A DNA stretch of 64,000 nt from Centropus unirufus (taxonomy: Eukaryota; Chordata; Aves; Cuculiformes; Centropidae), in contig VYZI01000846.1 in the NCBI GenBank assembly GCA_013397695.1, positions 3,049 to 67,048 on the forward strand. Reading direction: 5' to 3'. Numbering within the stretch: position 1 is the first letter of the stretch; each line of letters starts with the position of its first letter. A program made the translations under genes and the position numbers. The notes below the pieces were generated by a model. The model ran no database searches. It had not been told where the DNA came from and worked only from the letters and a program-made list of their open reading frames with translations. Shown in pieces: positions 10,976-22,794 of the stretch.

Positions 10976-11750
10976 CCACCCAAGATCCTCAGAGTTTCTC
11001 AGGCCCATCTCCTCTTGAGATGATAAGGTATAGCTGAGCAGAAATTCTGCCAGCTGTTAAACTGTTATGACTGTGCACCTGAAACACTGACAGATACACT
11101 ACCATAACTCGGATTTGACTCATTTTGTCACATTTCATTTAACTTTGGAAAATAAATAAGAAGACACGGCAGTTCTGTTCATGCAGAAATAAAACTGTGC
11201 TGTCTCAGGAAGTGGGTGGTCTCACATAGTGCCAGTTTCTGTGGAGTTTATGCAAAATATACAAATAAGCTGAGCTGATTTGACGTTAATTACATGTTTA
11301 ATTTTCCATACAGTAAACTGCACGGTGAACAAGAAACTCTAAAAGGGGGAAGCGGAATCCCACTTCCATTGCCTCTCAAACACCTCAGAATTGAGTCAAT
11401 GTTTGCAATAACCGAAATCTGGTTGTATGGAGAAAATAAAGGTTGGTGATACTGTAGTGACATCCCTTGCTTGTTCTTCAGTGACAGGGGTTTAAAATCA
11501 GCTCTTCTGCAGACCTGGAACATGGCTTTGTGGAAAAATACTTCTATTAAGCAGGAGGATATTGAGCTCTATATCAATGGACCTTAAGCACTTTTTGCCT
11601 TGCATTTCTGACTGGAAAAATGACATCGTAACCCTTCTTTTCTCCCAGGTTTATTTAAGGTGTTTGCTCTTTGTGGCAAGGGTTGATGGTGAGGGCAGGT
11701 TGGGGCAGAATGAGATATGCTGAGCTGTCAGGTAGCCACGTGACTGCTGT
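10976..11750. other. Unique AT-rich sequence
   Basis: No gene or repeat is recognised in this 0.8 kb. Confidence 0.55.
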
Positions 11751-12031
11751 GAATCATAGAATGACTGATGGGTCCCACAAGGACCATCACGTCCAACTCC
11801 TGTTGTCCAACCCCAATGTTCACCCCGTGGGGCTGAGGGCATTGCCCCAGTGCTTCTGGAATATTATCATTTTTGGGGCTGTGGCTGCTTCCCTGGGAGC
11901 TGTTCCAGGGCTCCACCACCCTCCGGGTGAAGAACCTTCTCCTAATGTCGAACCTAACCCTCCCTGGTGCACATTCCTGCCATTCCCTCGGGTCCTGTCA
12001 TTGGTAACCAGAGAGAAGAGCTCAGCGCCTG
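11751..12031 (-). mobile_element. CR1: CR1 fragment, group C
   Basis: After gaatcatagaatgactgatg the plus strand reads tcccacaaggaccatcacgt, gctgagggcattgccccagt, ctgtggctgcttccctggga and gtaaccagagagaagagctc. The same series recurs at 58716-59212. The two define a subfamily clearly distinct from groups A, B and D. Confidence 0.9.
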
Positions 12032-12230
12032 TTTCTTAATGGAAGGGGGTTGGAGAGACACTTTGAGCATAAAAATGAACAACCTGGACAAATTGCAGCT
12101 GTTTCATGTTTTGGAACAAGCAGGTGCATCTATTCTAGCGGAGGACAGCTGGATGAAGGTTCTGCAAAGAATCTAAAGAGGAAACCTCAGACTTCTGGGA
12201 AAAAAAATAATCATAAAGGCTCAGCAGAAT

Positions 12231-12332
12231 GAGGCTTTGAGCAACCTGATCCAGTGGGAGGTGTCCCTGCCCATGGCAGGAGGTTGGAACTGGATGGGTT
12301 TTAAGGTCCCTTCCAATCCAAACCATTCTAAT
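12231..12332 (+). mobile_element. CR1: CR1 3' end, group A, about 100 bp
   Basis: A short copy starts at gaggctttgagcaacctgat and ends at aatccaaaccattctaatat. It belongs to the recurrent short truncation class. Confidence 0.92.
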
Positions 12333-12497
12333 ATTTTGTGGTCTTGGGATATGTGTACAGGAGAAATGTATGATAAATCCCTCCTTCTGTGCTATTATGG
12401 TGAGATCTCAGCTGTCCAGAAATGGGACATGAACTATTGAGAGATAGTTCAGGGGCAGGGGAAGTTACTAGGAATCTACAAAAAATGAACATTGAAG

Positions 12498-12610
12498 GTT
12501 CAAGGCCAGGTTGGATGAGGCCTTGAGCAATGCGGTCTAGCAGAACGTGTCCCTTCCCCTGGATAAGCTTTAAGATCCCTTCCAACTCAAACCATTCTAT
12601 GATTCTATGA
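12498..12610 (+). mobile_element. CR1: CR1 3' end, group A
   Basis: It begins at gttcaaggccaggttggatg, carries a deletion and substitutions in the middle (tagcagaacgtgtcccttcc), and has an intact two-unit tail ending at 12610. It directly abuts a much older CR1 on its right. Confidence 0.9.
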
Positions 12611-12930
12611 AAGACCTGGGCTTCTTTAGTTTAGAGAACAGAAGGCAGAAGTGAGATGTAAGGGAATTTAAGTGTTTAAAATTGCTGCAGAGAAGAAATA
12701 TACATTTCCCATAACCAGCCCAAGAAGTTATGGGTATGAATTGAAGTAAGGAAGGGAGGATCATTCTCCAAAATCCAATGGATTAGCACTGGATTAGGCT
12801 GCCTGGAGAGGAGGGAATATCTCCATCTGCAGAGGTACCTGAACCAGATCTGAGTAAGAACAGCTGTAAGCATTTACGAAGAGCTGAAACAGGCTTTGTG
12901 CAAGGAGGTGGACTGGGTGACCTCTATCAT
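12611..12930 (+). mobile_element. CR1: Ancient, diverged CR1
   Basis: The order gggcttctttagtttagaga, agaaggcagaagtgagatgt, gattagcactggattaggct, gcctggagaggagggaatat and ggaggtggactgggtgacct follows an old CR1 3' region with heavy decay. The young group A copy to its left may have inserted into it. Confidence 0.55.
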
Positions 12931-12946
12931 AGCTGAAAAATTAGGC

Positions 12947-13060
12947 CCTTAGTTTCACTGTCACTCGTCTTTGTCTCTATAAAATGGGGACAAATCATAG
13001 CAAGCCACACTATTACCTTAAATCTGTCAAAGATTATGAGGAGCTCAGGTGCTTCAGAAG
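12947..13060 (+). repeat. Possible ancient MIR-like SINE remnant
   Basis: The stretch ttagtttcactgtcactcgt, tctctataaaatggggacaa and agattatgaggagctc resembles the conserved core and 3' part of amniote MIR elements (cagtttcctcatctgtaaaatgggg type). The match is weak and by eye only. Confidence 0.3.
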
Positions 13061-13600
13061 CAAGGGAAGGGGGGTGTATAAGCTTCTGAGGTTGATCAGC
13101 AACCTCTTAAAACCATGATTTAAGTGGCTCTGTGCTGTTGTGTTATAACTCAGATACTGCTTTACTGCATTTTCTGCAGGGAATGGGATCTATTTTTCTC
13201 CTGCTAAACATTATCGAATACAATGTTGGAGATAGTATTTGAGAAACCCACCACAAACCAAGTGCTGTGATCTGTATTCTCCTGGAACGGAATTTTCCAT
13301 TGTCCTTTCCATGTGGCTACTGATGAAGGACTGTCAGCTCTTACTGCCTACAGGCAACAGGGAAGCATTGGTCCTGCAAGAAAAGCCCATGATTGGTGTC
13401 CGTGTTCCTGTTTCATATTGGGTTCTACCACAACAGTGAAAGGGGATTGCTAACTGGAAGGGGAGTTTAAACTGGTCTCCATCACAAATAGGAAATTGGG
13501 TTGAAAATTTCTTTTCTGAATTGCAGGGATTCTGGGGCAGTGGCATAAGAACACTGTCCAAATTTGATGGTCGAGTGCTAAATTTTCTTGAAAAGAAATT
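13061..13600. other. Unique sequence
   Basis: No gene or repeat is recognised. Confidence 0.5.
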
Positions 13601-14188
13601 ATCACAGAATCACAGAGTCACAGAATGGATTGAGTTGGAAGGGACCTTAAAGCTCATCCCATTCCAAACCCCTGCCACGGACAGGGACATCTCCAGCTGG
13701 ATCACATTGCTCAAAACCCCATCCAACCTGCACTTGAACACCTTCAGGGATGGGGCAGCCATGACTGCTCCATGGCAGGGCCTCCCCACCCTCACAGCAA
13801 AACATTTCTTCCTGTGATATCATCTAAATCTTCCCCTTTTCAGATGAAAACCATTCCCCTGCATCCTGTCCCTGCACTCCCTGATCAAGAGCCCCTCCCC
13901 AGCTTTTCCTGGAGCCCCTTTCAGTGCTGTAAATTGCTCTAAGTCTCCTTGGAGCCTTCTCTTCTCCCAGCTGAACAACTCCCCCTCTCTCAGCCTGGAC
14001 TTATACAGGAGGGGCTCCAGCTCTGGGATCATCTTTGTGGCCTCCTCTAGACTTGGTCCAACAGTTCCATTTCCTTCCTGTGCTGCGGGCTCCAGAACTG
14101 GATGCAGGACTGCAGGTGAGGTCTCACAAGAGTGGAGCAGAGGGGCAGAATCCCATCCCTTCGTATGCAGCCCAGGATATGGATGGTT
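13601..14188 (-). mobile_element. CR1: CR1 fragment, group A, about 590 bp
   Basis: A long reverse-complement copy: tail (cacagaatcacagagtcaca), gttggaagggaccttaaagc, ccctgatcaagagcccctcc, ggagccttctcttctcccag, gggatcatctttgtggcctc, ctccagaactggatgcagga and tatgcagcccaggatatgga. It reaches the region next to the reverse transcriptase C-terminus. Confidence 0.95.
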
Positions 14189-15042
14189 TTTTTTGGGTTA
14201 AATAAATATTTTTCCTCTTTAAATACTTATCTCTGCCCTGCAAAGTGTTGTTTAAAAATCTAAATGCGGCGCAAGTAAATTTACAGAGTAAATTTGTATT
14301 CGGAGATTGCTTACTCCCAGTCATATTGTTCTCCTGGAGAGATGAACTTGTTCAGCAAGAACATCTAAGGGGATCATCTGGAATATAATATGAGATGTTG
14401 GAAGAAAGGAGGGACTGGTTTAGTGCATCTTCAATACATCTGATTAAGGACTAGGTACTAAAAAAGAATTATGTATCCTTTTGTTTAACCCAGCAGCTGT
14501 CTGGGATTTGGAGATTCGAGAGCAATCTTTCCACCTCAGAGGTAATCTCCTGATTAACTGCTGGATGTGGAAATGCCCCAGCTTATTGTGCAAAGGTCTG
14601 TATGGAAGAGAAGAAAAGGCAGTCCGTTTGCTATCTGCCCTAGCATAAACGGTAGATTTTCAGGGAAGAGGTAACAAACCAGTAATTTATTCAGCATGAT
14701 TTCTTATCAAGAAATCACCTATTTTTAGGCAAGAATAATGTTCGCTACTGTGGATTTGTGACTGCTGGTAATGATGAATACCTACCTAATCATTTATAAA
14801 AATCTGTAACATTGTGCCTTCCTGTATTGTTTCCTAACAGCCTTGTTGATTCAGCTCGAGATAGACAGAGAATAAATATTTGCTAATGTGGAAAGGATAC
14901 AGTGCTCACACAGCCATGAATTATTGAATAGTGGCTCTTGATTCAGTTATTGAGGTATTTACTACATATCTTGTTGACTACATAAACATAGGTGTTAGCT
15001 AAAGGCTCAGTGCAACAAGAATGATGCAAGAGAGCAGCATCT
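14189..15042. other. Unique AT-rich sequence
   Basis: No gene or repeat is recognised in 0.85 kb. Confidence 0.55.
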
Positions 15043-15646
15043 GCCAACTGTATCCTGGGCTGCAATGAATGAAGTGTGGCCAGCAGGGCAAGGGAGGGGA
15101 TTCTGCCCCTCTGCTTCTCTCTTGAGACCCCACCAGGAGCCCTGTGTTTAGTTCTGGAGTCCTCAGCACAGGAAGGACATGGATGTACTGAACCAAGTTC
15201 AGAGGAAGCCACAAAAGTAACCTGGGAGCTGCAGCACCTCTGCTCTGAGGCCAGGCTGAGAGAGTTGGGGTTGTTCAGCCTGGAGAAGAGAAGGCTGCAG
15301 GGAGATCTCAGAGCAGCTTTCAGTGCTGAAAGGAGCTCCAGGAAAAATGAGGAGGGTTCTGGATCAGGGAGTGAGGGGATAGAACAAAGGGGGTGGTTTT
15401 AAGCTGAAAGAAGGGAGATTGATGGGATCTTAGGCAGAAATGTTTTGCTGTGAGGGTGGGGAGGCCCTGGTCCAGGTTGCCCAGAGCAGTGGTGGCTGCC
15501 CCATCCCTGGAGGTGTTGAAGTCCAGGTTGGATGAGGCTTGGAGCCCCCTCATCCAGAGGGAGGTGTCCCTGCCCATGGCAGGGGTTGGAACTGGATGGG
15601 CTTTAAGGTGCCTTCCAGTCCAAACTGTTCTTCTATTGTATCTATA
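15043..15646 (+). mobile_element. CR1: CR1 fragment, group A, about 600 bp
   Basis: It opens with tatcctgggctgcaatgaat and gtggccagcagggcaaggga, just downstream of the reverse transcriptase end. It runs through gttcagcctggagaagagaa to ctggatgggctttaaggtgc. The tail is mutated (cttctattgtatctatagg). A CR1 on the opposite strand follows 147 bp later. Confidence 0.95.
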
Positions 15647-15793
15647 GGTCCTAAGAGATTCTGCCATTGCATCCACGATGGGACTGTGGAAACTTCTGAA
15701 GTCTGCCTTTGTCTGATCCCCACCTTAACTGGAAAACTAAGCACATAATCGAAGTCTTGTGCTGTTCTTCAACAATATCTTGTTTGATCACTT

Positions 15794-15926
15794 GCAAAGC
15801 CCATCCAGTTCCACCTCCCTGCCATGGGCCGGGACACACCCCACTGGATCAGAGTGCTCAAAGCCCAATCCAAACCAGCCTTGAACACCTCCAGAGATAA
15901 GGTAGTCATGACCTCTTGGGAACCTG
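15794..15926 (-). mobile_element. CR1: CR1 fragment, group A, lacking its 3' end
   Basis: The plus strand begins abruptly at gcaaagcccatccagttcca, without the usual catagaatggtttgggttgg lead. It continues through ggatcagagtgctcaaagcc to an eroded edge. Loss of the 3' end points to later deletion rather than ordinary 5' truncation. Confidence 0.88.
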
Positions 15927-18910
15927 TTTGTACCCTGGAGGAAGGAAACACACAACTATATTATGCATATCTATTCACTTCGTGTTGGGTTTGTGCTCGT
16001 TTTGCTTTGGTTTTGTGGGTTCTCTACTGACCCAAAGGAAAAATGTGTATTTTGGCATGCCCTGCCAGTAACTGCAGGCACAAGAGGTTATCATCAAGCA
16101 TGGGATGAACCTAAAAGACAAGTAGTAGATAGCAGTCAAAAGAGAAAGCTGCTTATGGAAGAAACTGTGTAACAGGTTGATGTTAAAATTGTTAACAGCT
16201 AATTATTTAGAGGCTAAAAGTGATTACAAGTTTTTGCCTGGCACTTCTGTATCCTTTCCACAATGATGCATTGTGTTTATTTGATTGGTTAATAGGAAAG
16301 AAATCAATTTGGGAGCATTCTTATTGAAAGCGTAATGTAATCATTCCTATAACAGATCGTTATCTGTGAGGAACAAGATTATTTCACAAGGGCCACGATG
16401 GGTTAAGAGTAATTATCAACTAACAAACATGCCAGAAATCTTGTACCAAGAGGCATGGTTGTCTTTCTCTTTTCAAGAGAATTTAATTTAAGCGATGCTG
16501 TTTTGCTGCTAGTGCCAAAAAAAAAACAAAGGAACGGATTCTTGAGAGTGCTGAACTCTTGGTGACCTCTCATATGAAGATGTTAGCACTTGGTAGGAAA
16601 AAACACACTGAGAATGGATCACAAGTCTAACCCTTACTGCTAAAGGCAAATCTGTGACCTATGAATTGTGTTCACTTCTGAGCCACTCCACTGAATTTCA
16701 AAGATGCTACAGGAGCGTGGAGGTGGAGTAAAGCCACGGCCAATTCATCCAGTTGCTGTCATTGATGTTTAGTTACATTTGCAAATGGAAGAAGTAACAG
16801 TTGGAAGTTTCTCATGCTGAGGCTGGTCACAGAAAGCCAAAAGCCTGGGACAGAGTGCCATCCACCTGGGACACAGCAAGCAAAGAAAAAGCTTTGCTAC
16901 TAAAGCCTTTAGTGCAAGATTTTGGACCTGATATGAATGGGGTTGCAACCAGCCCCGTGGAGTTGGTTTTGTGTAACCCCATATATTGTGCCTTTGCAAA
17001 ACTAGAACTGAAGGTACCCAAGGCCTGTTTCTGCTCTCGCCAATGCCCACGTTGTCATTCCTGACCACAAAGCTCTTTTGCATCTGTCCCCAGGGTGTTG
17101 CTCCATTTGAAGCCGGAACAAGAAGGATCTGGTGCAAAGCAGAGCTGCAGCTAAACCCAGACAAGTTGGAAGTGGCTTAAACTGGAAGTGGGAGTTAATG
17201 GAGATGGGAGACAGAGAACATAACTCGGCATTTTGGAACAGGGGAAGGGGCGACTAATGGATTAGAAATCAGATGCAGCCCTACTGTGGATTTACCCGAT
17301 CTAGAATAAAAAACAAGAAAACTCCATTAGTGTAATGCATCTTTCACACAGCTGCGACCAAGCTGCAGGCTCTGTGTGTGGAGGGAACAACAATTTCCTC
17401 TGCTCGGAGCGATAGTACATTAGTGTCATCCTGGATGAAGAGGGAGAAAATGAGAAATTGAAAGCATAAGGAATCTTGTTTCACTGAAGGAGCAGCCCAT
17501 GGGGCAGAGGTGATTCCTGTCATCCCAGCCCTGCGGGGAGGCTATTTAAGGACTGCTGATGTGTTTTTCCTGGTCCTGTGCTTCCACTGTTTGCTGCAGA
17601 GATCCTGGTCTGGCTCTGAAAGTCTTAGGATTGCTCCCCTTCCAGTGTTATGAGCGAGGTAAAGGAGCCCTTTTGTTCCAAGAGAGAAGCAGGGAAAACA
17701 GCTCACAGAGAGGATTCAGGAAAGCTAAGACTGCTTTACTCTAGCCTTGCTTTCAGCACACTTGATGCTTGCCTTATTCCCACGGAAGCTATGCCAAACC
17801 ATAATTACACCCATTGCTGCTGTGCAGACTTGGGAGCGGGAAACATTGTGGTCCTGGGCAAGCCTGGAGATGTCTTCATGCTCGCAGTGCCGAGCAGCCC
17901 CATCCCCGTGTCATGCTATGTCCTCGCAGCAGCTGTGAATGAAGTATTGTCAACTTAGGCTGCCTGAAAGCTTGGCTCAGCTGAATTCTGTTACACTCTA
18001 TGCTTCTATTCAGCTTTAGCATTTATTACCCTAGTTGTTAAAAAATGCCACGGGGACCTGGGAAGCTGATTTCCTACCTCTCTCACACCAGTGTGTCCCA
18101 GGGGAGAGCCTTTAACCCACGTCTTCAGGCCACTCTGGAGGAAAATGTTCTTAGATCGTCCTTCTGGAGCTGTGCTCCTTCCTGAAATACTTAAGGAGAT
18201 TTGAGGAGAACAAAGAAAGTGGTCCAGGTTGGGCCCAGCAGGATTGTCTTGTGCAGTGGAATGGACCTCCTAGTGATGAGGAGAGGCTGATGGGCTGGAC
18301 TACAAACCCAACACCACCTCTGTTGTCCTGCAACGTCTGAGTCCTGTGAGGAGACCCTTCGGCTGCTGTCTGGACCTCCAAGAAAAGTTGTTTAAATATC
18401 TTTGAGGGCCTTTACAGTGGGACATGAACAATTCCCACCAATGTTATTGCTCTAAACAGTGAGAAGTCATTGTTTTTATCAGGAGGAAGGTATTAAAATA
18501 CAGAAACACGAGGAAAAAAAAGCCCCTATATTGCAGAGGTGAGAGAAGAAAATCAATAATATGACGTCAGGGACAGATGGAGGAGAAATAAAGAATATTA
18601 GGAACATTTCCAGAACATCAAATCTACAAATAAAGGGAAATACCAGAGCAAATATGACAGAGCTAGTGGTGAATCCTGGTGCATTTCTTCAGAGATCAAT
18701 AAAGCAGGCCCAGCTATTGAGATTTTGATTGATTGGCTGTGAAAAGTTGCTTTAGTGAATTCAAATAGTCTCACCTCCTCCAACCTGTGAGGACCCTGCC
18801 CACCATGGAGATCTTTCCCTGTGGTCCCTGCTGGTCACCAACGTGCATTAGCTTTTCCAAGCTTTATTGAAGCACTCACCCTCAGCCAGGAACATGTGTA
18901 GAAATCTTTC
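15927..18910. other. Longest repeat-poor stretch, no gene seen
   Basis: Almost 3 kb contains no recognised repeat. Open frames up to 131 codons (for example minus strand 16769-17164) show no domain, signal peptide or family resemblance. The sub-block 16201-16440 is listed separately. Part of 18120-18400 is GC-richer, but I cannot assign it. Confidence 0.55.
16201..16440. promoter_or_regulatory. Possible conserved non-coding element
   Basis: The block has a CCAAT-type complement with flanking AT core (tttgattggttaataggaaa), a GATA-like gttatctgtgagg, and TAAT cores (agagtaattatcaactaac). Regulatory status is inference from motif texture only. Confidence 0.15.
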
Positions 18911-19770
18911 TGTTCATGGCTGACACTAAGCTGGGTGGAAGTGTTGATCTGCTTGAGGGTAGGGAGACTCTTCAGAGGTAACACAATAGGCTGGACTGAA
19001 GGGCTGAGGCCAACAGGATGAGGTTTAACAAGGCCAAGGGCTAGGTCCTGCACTTGGGACACAAAAACCCCTGCAGCTCCAGGATTGAGGAGTGGCTGGA
19101 AAGGGGCCAGGAGGAGAAGGAGCTGGGGGTGTTGGGTGACAGGGGCTGAACAGGAGGCAGCAGTGGCCCAGGTGGCCAAGAAGGCCAAGGGCATCTTGGC
19201 CTGGATCAGCCCCAGCGTGGGCAGCAGGAGCAGGGAAGGGATTGTGCCCTGTGCTCAGCACTGGGGAGGCTGCACCTGGAATCCTGGGCTCAGTTCTGGG
19301 CCCCTGACTCCAAGAAGGACCTGGAGGGGCTGAAGCGTGTCCAGAGAAGGGAACGGAGCTGGGGAAGGGTGTGGAGAACGCGGGTTGTGAGGAGCAGGTG
19401 AGGGAGCTGGGGGTGTTGAGGCTGGAGAAGAGGAGGCTGAGGGGAGAGCTGATCCCTGCCTGGAAGTGCCTGGAAGGAGGGTGTGGAGAGGTGGGTGCTG
19501 GGCTCTGCTCCCAAGAATCAAGCCATAGGATGAGAAGAAATGGCCACAAGTTGTGCCAGGGCAGGTTCATGTTGGATATTAGGGAATATTTCTTCCTGGA
19601 AAGGATTCTCAGGCCCTGGCAGAGGCTGCAGAGGAGGGCATGGTGTCCCCATCCCCTGAGGGTTTAAAAGACAGGTGGATGAGGAGCTCAGGGATCTGGT
19701 TTTGCAGTGGTCAGGTACGGTTGGACTCGATGATCTCAAAGATCACTTCCAACCAAAAGATTCTATGATC
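18911..19770 (+). mobile_element. CR1: Longest CR1 copy here, group B, with reverse transcriptase remnant
   Basis: This copy of about 860 bp is the only one extending well into the coding part. Bases 18919-18978 translate as ADTKLGG then SVDLLEGRETLQR, matching the C-terminal part of CR1 reverse transcriptase. A later stretch reads RMRFNKAKG in another frame before a stop, so the frame is broken. The 3' part reads gaagaggaggctgaggggag, gggatctggttttgcagtgg and ttggactcgatgatctcaaa, ending at attctatgatc. It cannot encode a functional enzyme. Confidence 0.95.
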
Positions 19771-21070
19771 ATCCTGATTTTTAAATTGTTAAAACTCTGG
19801 TTTCCTAAAGGCAAAGCCTTTCCCTTCTCTGGCATTCGTGAGGGATGACGCAGTGAGAACCAGGAGAGAAGGTTGTCCAGGTTGACTAATCAACATATAC
19901 ATAGGAGCAAAAGGGTCAGCACAGCACAGCACCGTGTATTTCTTTCCCCTGCTCAATGTTTGATCCCTGCAGTTAAGGTAGACCGCTCTGATTTAATGCC
20001 ATGCTGCATGCCACAACGTGGTGCTTGCTGACCCAGCCTGACATGAGAAGCCATAAAAGGACACTTTGATGGGATGATTATTTTCAAAACGGTTTTAAAG
20101 TGTGATTACAGAAACTTCAATTTTCTAAAGCTGCAAGCCTATCAAAGATGTTCTTCGTATGTTCATACATATCTATGACTTCAAAGAGAGGTTGAGAGGG
20201 CTCACATCCCTTCCTGCTTGAATATTGGCCAAAATTGCCTCGTTAACTTAAATTACCTCCTGGGAATGATCACGGAAGAGTTTTCTCCTTTTACCCAGCC
20301 AGTGATTCTTAACCAATTCTTACAAAGCTGAACCCAAGTTTCTCTCCCTGCGTGTCCTACAGATGGGTCACATTGTCACCCAGGGATTCTGAGGGACCTT
20401 TTGCACTACCTGGTTCATCTGGAGGGCTGCACCTCTTGCCACCGAATCTAATTCCCTCAGCAGAACCCAGGCCTTTGTTGGGGAAGGAATGGGACACGGA
20501 GCTCCAGAACATCCTTATTTACTGGTTAGAGAAATGGCCCTTCAGGAGTGTATATGGGAAACAAAGTCCATGTGACAAAGGGTGATCATATTAGAAGAAT
20601 TTATCCTCTTCCTTCTACTTCACCCCTTACTTTTTCCCCTTCCCTGTTTTTTAATTTCCTGTTTTATGCCTTAAAAGAGAAAAGGAGGGCGAGGAAAAAA
20701 GGAACAAAATTTAGGTGACCAATGGAAATGGGAGAAGTGCTGGTTTACTCTTTAAGCCCTTTTGTGAAAACATAAGACTTGCGGAAAATTTATGAGTGAT
20801 TTTTTTCCCATGAAACAAGGACTGTCTTCCAAGCCATTCTGCTTTGAGCCAAGGCTGTTGTTGCTACTGTAGCAAATCCTTTGTTCAGTCAAGCTCCTCC
20901 AGAGGGTTCCTTCTGACACTCAGGACTTCAAAGGTCCTTCCGGTGTTCTCAGCATCAGAACTGTCTTGCATGCTTCCTTTTACAGCAAGAAACACCCTCC
21001 TGCCTGTCAGCTCCTCTACTGGGCCATCTCTCCTCTCTCCAGAACTGCTCATACTTCCTATTTCCAAAAT
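19771..21070. other. Unique sequence, no gene seen
   Basis: No repeat is recognised in 1.3 kb. A purine-rich segment lies at about 20673-20705. Open frames are at most 88 codons. Confidence 0.55.
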
Positions 21071-21596
21071 CGTAGAATCATGGAATGGTTTGGTTTGGAA
21101 AGGACCTTAAAGCCCATCCAATTCCAACCCTGTGCCATGGGCAGGGACACCTCCCACTGGATCAGGGGGCTCCAAGCCCCATCCAACCTGGCCTTGAACA
21201 CCTCCAGGGATGGGGCAGCCACCACTGCCCTGGGCAACCTGGACCAGGACCTCCCCACCCTCACAGGAAAGCATTGCTTCCTTATATCCAGGCTGAATCT
21301 CTCCTCCTTTAGCTTAAAACTGTTGCTCCTTGTCCTGTCACAACAGGTTTTGCTAAAATTCTGTCTCCATCCTTCTTATGGACCTTCTTTCAGAATCTGC
21401 TCTAATTTCTCGTTGCAGCCATCTCTTCTCCAGGCTGAACAACCCAAATTCACTCAGCCTGTCCTCATATAGGATTGTCCTCCAGCCTTTGGATCACCTT
21501 TGTGGCCTCCAACAGATCCATATCCTTTTTGTGCTGAGGGCTCCAGTGCTGGACACAGGACTGTGAGGTCTCAACAAAGAGAGATGCTGTGATGCC
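21071..21596 (-). mobile_element. CR1: CR1 fragment, group A variant, about 525 bp
   Basis: The reverse complement starts at cgtagaatcatggaatggtt and is well preserved to ccaggacctccccaccctca. The second half follows a variant body (ccttatatccaggctgaatc, ccttgtcctgtcacaacagg) also seen at 36929-37416. Confidence 0.94.
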
Positions 21597-22794
21597 CTGT
21601 AAGTTACTGAATAGTGGCTGTATGGCCTTGGAACATTGATTTCCATGGTCATAAGAAGAATCTCAGCAGAACCAAACTCACCCTGCTCAGATATTCCCTA
21701 TGAGTACCACTGACCTAGGCTAGATGAGGGGCTATTTTAGAGGGCAGAAAAACCTACCAACTGACCAGCCAATCCCACCAGGGTCCAAGAGAATCATTAC
21801 ACTCCCTCATCAAGAGTGGTTTGATCAGCAGGTGGGTGCAAAGAGCCAGAAAGTAGCCAAAAGTTGTGCTGTATGTTGGCTGCGATCTGAGGAGTGTTTA
21901 TATTTTAAGAATAATTATGCTGGTCCTGATCCATGACCCCCTTGCTCAACCAGAATGTTAGAAATGGTTGGGCTGAGGATGTCCTGAGGGCAGAGCTTCT
22001 CCTTACCCCACACCAGCACTGCTGACACTCGTGTTACCGATTTCTTCTACCCTTTTGGGAGAGCAGATAAAGCGGACAATTATTGCAGTCTACAGGCCTG
22101 TAATTGGGAGGATTGAAAGGAGAAATTGGAGCAAATTAAATGAAAAGGCTCATTTTTCTTAGACACAAAAAGAAATAAAACGTGGGAGAGTGCCTGTTTT
22201 TCATAAAAAGTCATTTACGGCTCTTTTCAGAGAGGCTGTGTGTGAACAGGACACACTCCTATGTAATAAAGACAAACTGAGCTCCCCGGAGTCAATGATA
22301 GCTCCACACGGCATTGCAATACAAAGGAGAAATAGCTGCAGATCCACTTGATTAGAGCCTGTAAAAGCCACACCCCTTGAATAGGTTTGAGCACCTGATT
22401 CTCTCAAACTCCTTCCAAAATCACAGCCGAGGTGAGGGAATGGGATTCTTTCCCAGCCTATCTGGCTTGGTGGAGATTTCTGCTCCAGGCGTCCCGCAGC
22501 CAAGCTCAGCACAGGCACTTGGTGGGTGGCATGAGGCTGGTACATCCCTTCCCCAAGCTGTCATCCTTGAAGCTGCATTGTCTGGTGACCACAGCATCTT
22601 ATCCATTGCCAAAGTCATTGCTTCTGTGTTATTAGCCAGACCATACCATGACCCCGATGACTTTTTGGAACTAAAAGGTTACTCCAGAGTGCAATGGCAA
22701 TTCTGTGTTTCACCCCAGCCTGGTGAGACCTACCTGTTCTGGCCAGATTTGGCTCTGCAGAGGCCAGTCAGACTGAATGAGTGAGCCCAAGGCA
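21597..22794. other. Unique sequence, no gene seen
   Basis: No repeat is recognised. The block 22060-22400 is listed as a possible regulatory element. Confidence 0.55.
22060..22400. promoter_or_regulatory. Possible conserved non-coding element
   Basis: The block combines homeodomain-like cores (gacaattattgcag, gcctgtaattggg), an AATAAA-rich strand (ggctcatttttcttagacac) and a CpG-retaining part (ctccccggagtcaatgatag). It has no repeat similarity. Function is unproven. Confidence 0.18.

Noticed and set aside
16769..17164. A 131-codon minus-strand frame in the repeat-poor stretch.
   Set aside because: No similarity to known proteins, and overlapping frames on the other strand are equally open.
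17530..17960. A ctatttaagg TATA-like motif followed by a 102-codon frame (17650-17958), considered as a small gene.
   Set aside because: The motif is weak and common by chance, and the product resembles nothing known.
18120..18400. A GC-richer patch suspected to be another CR1 or an exon.
   Set aside because: I could not match its wording to any CR1 group or protein.
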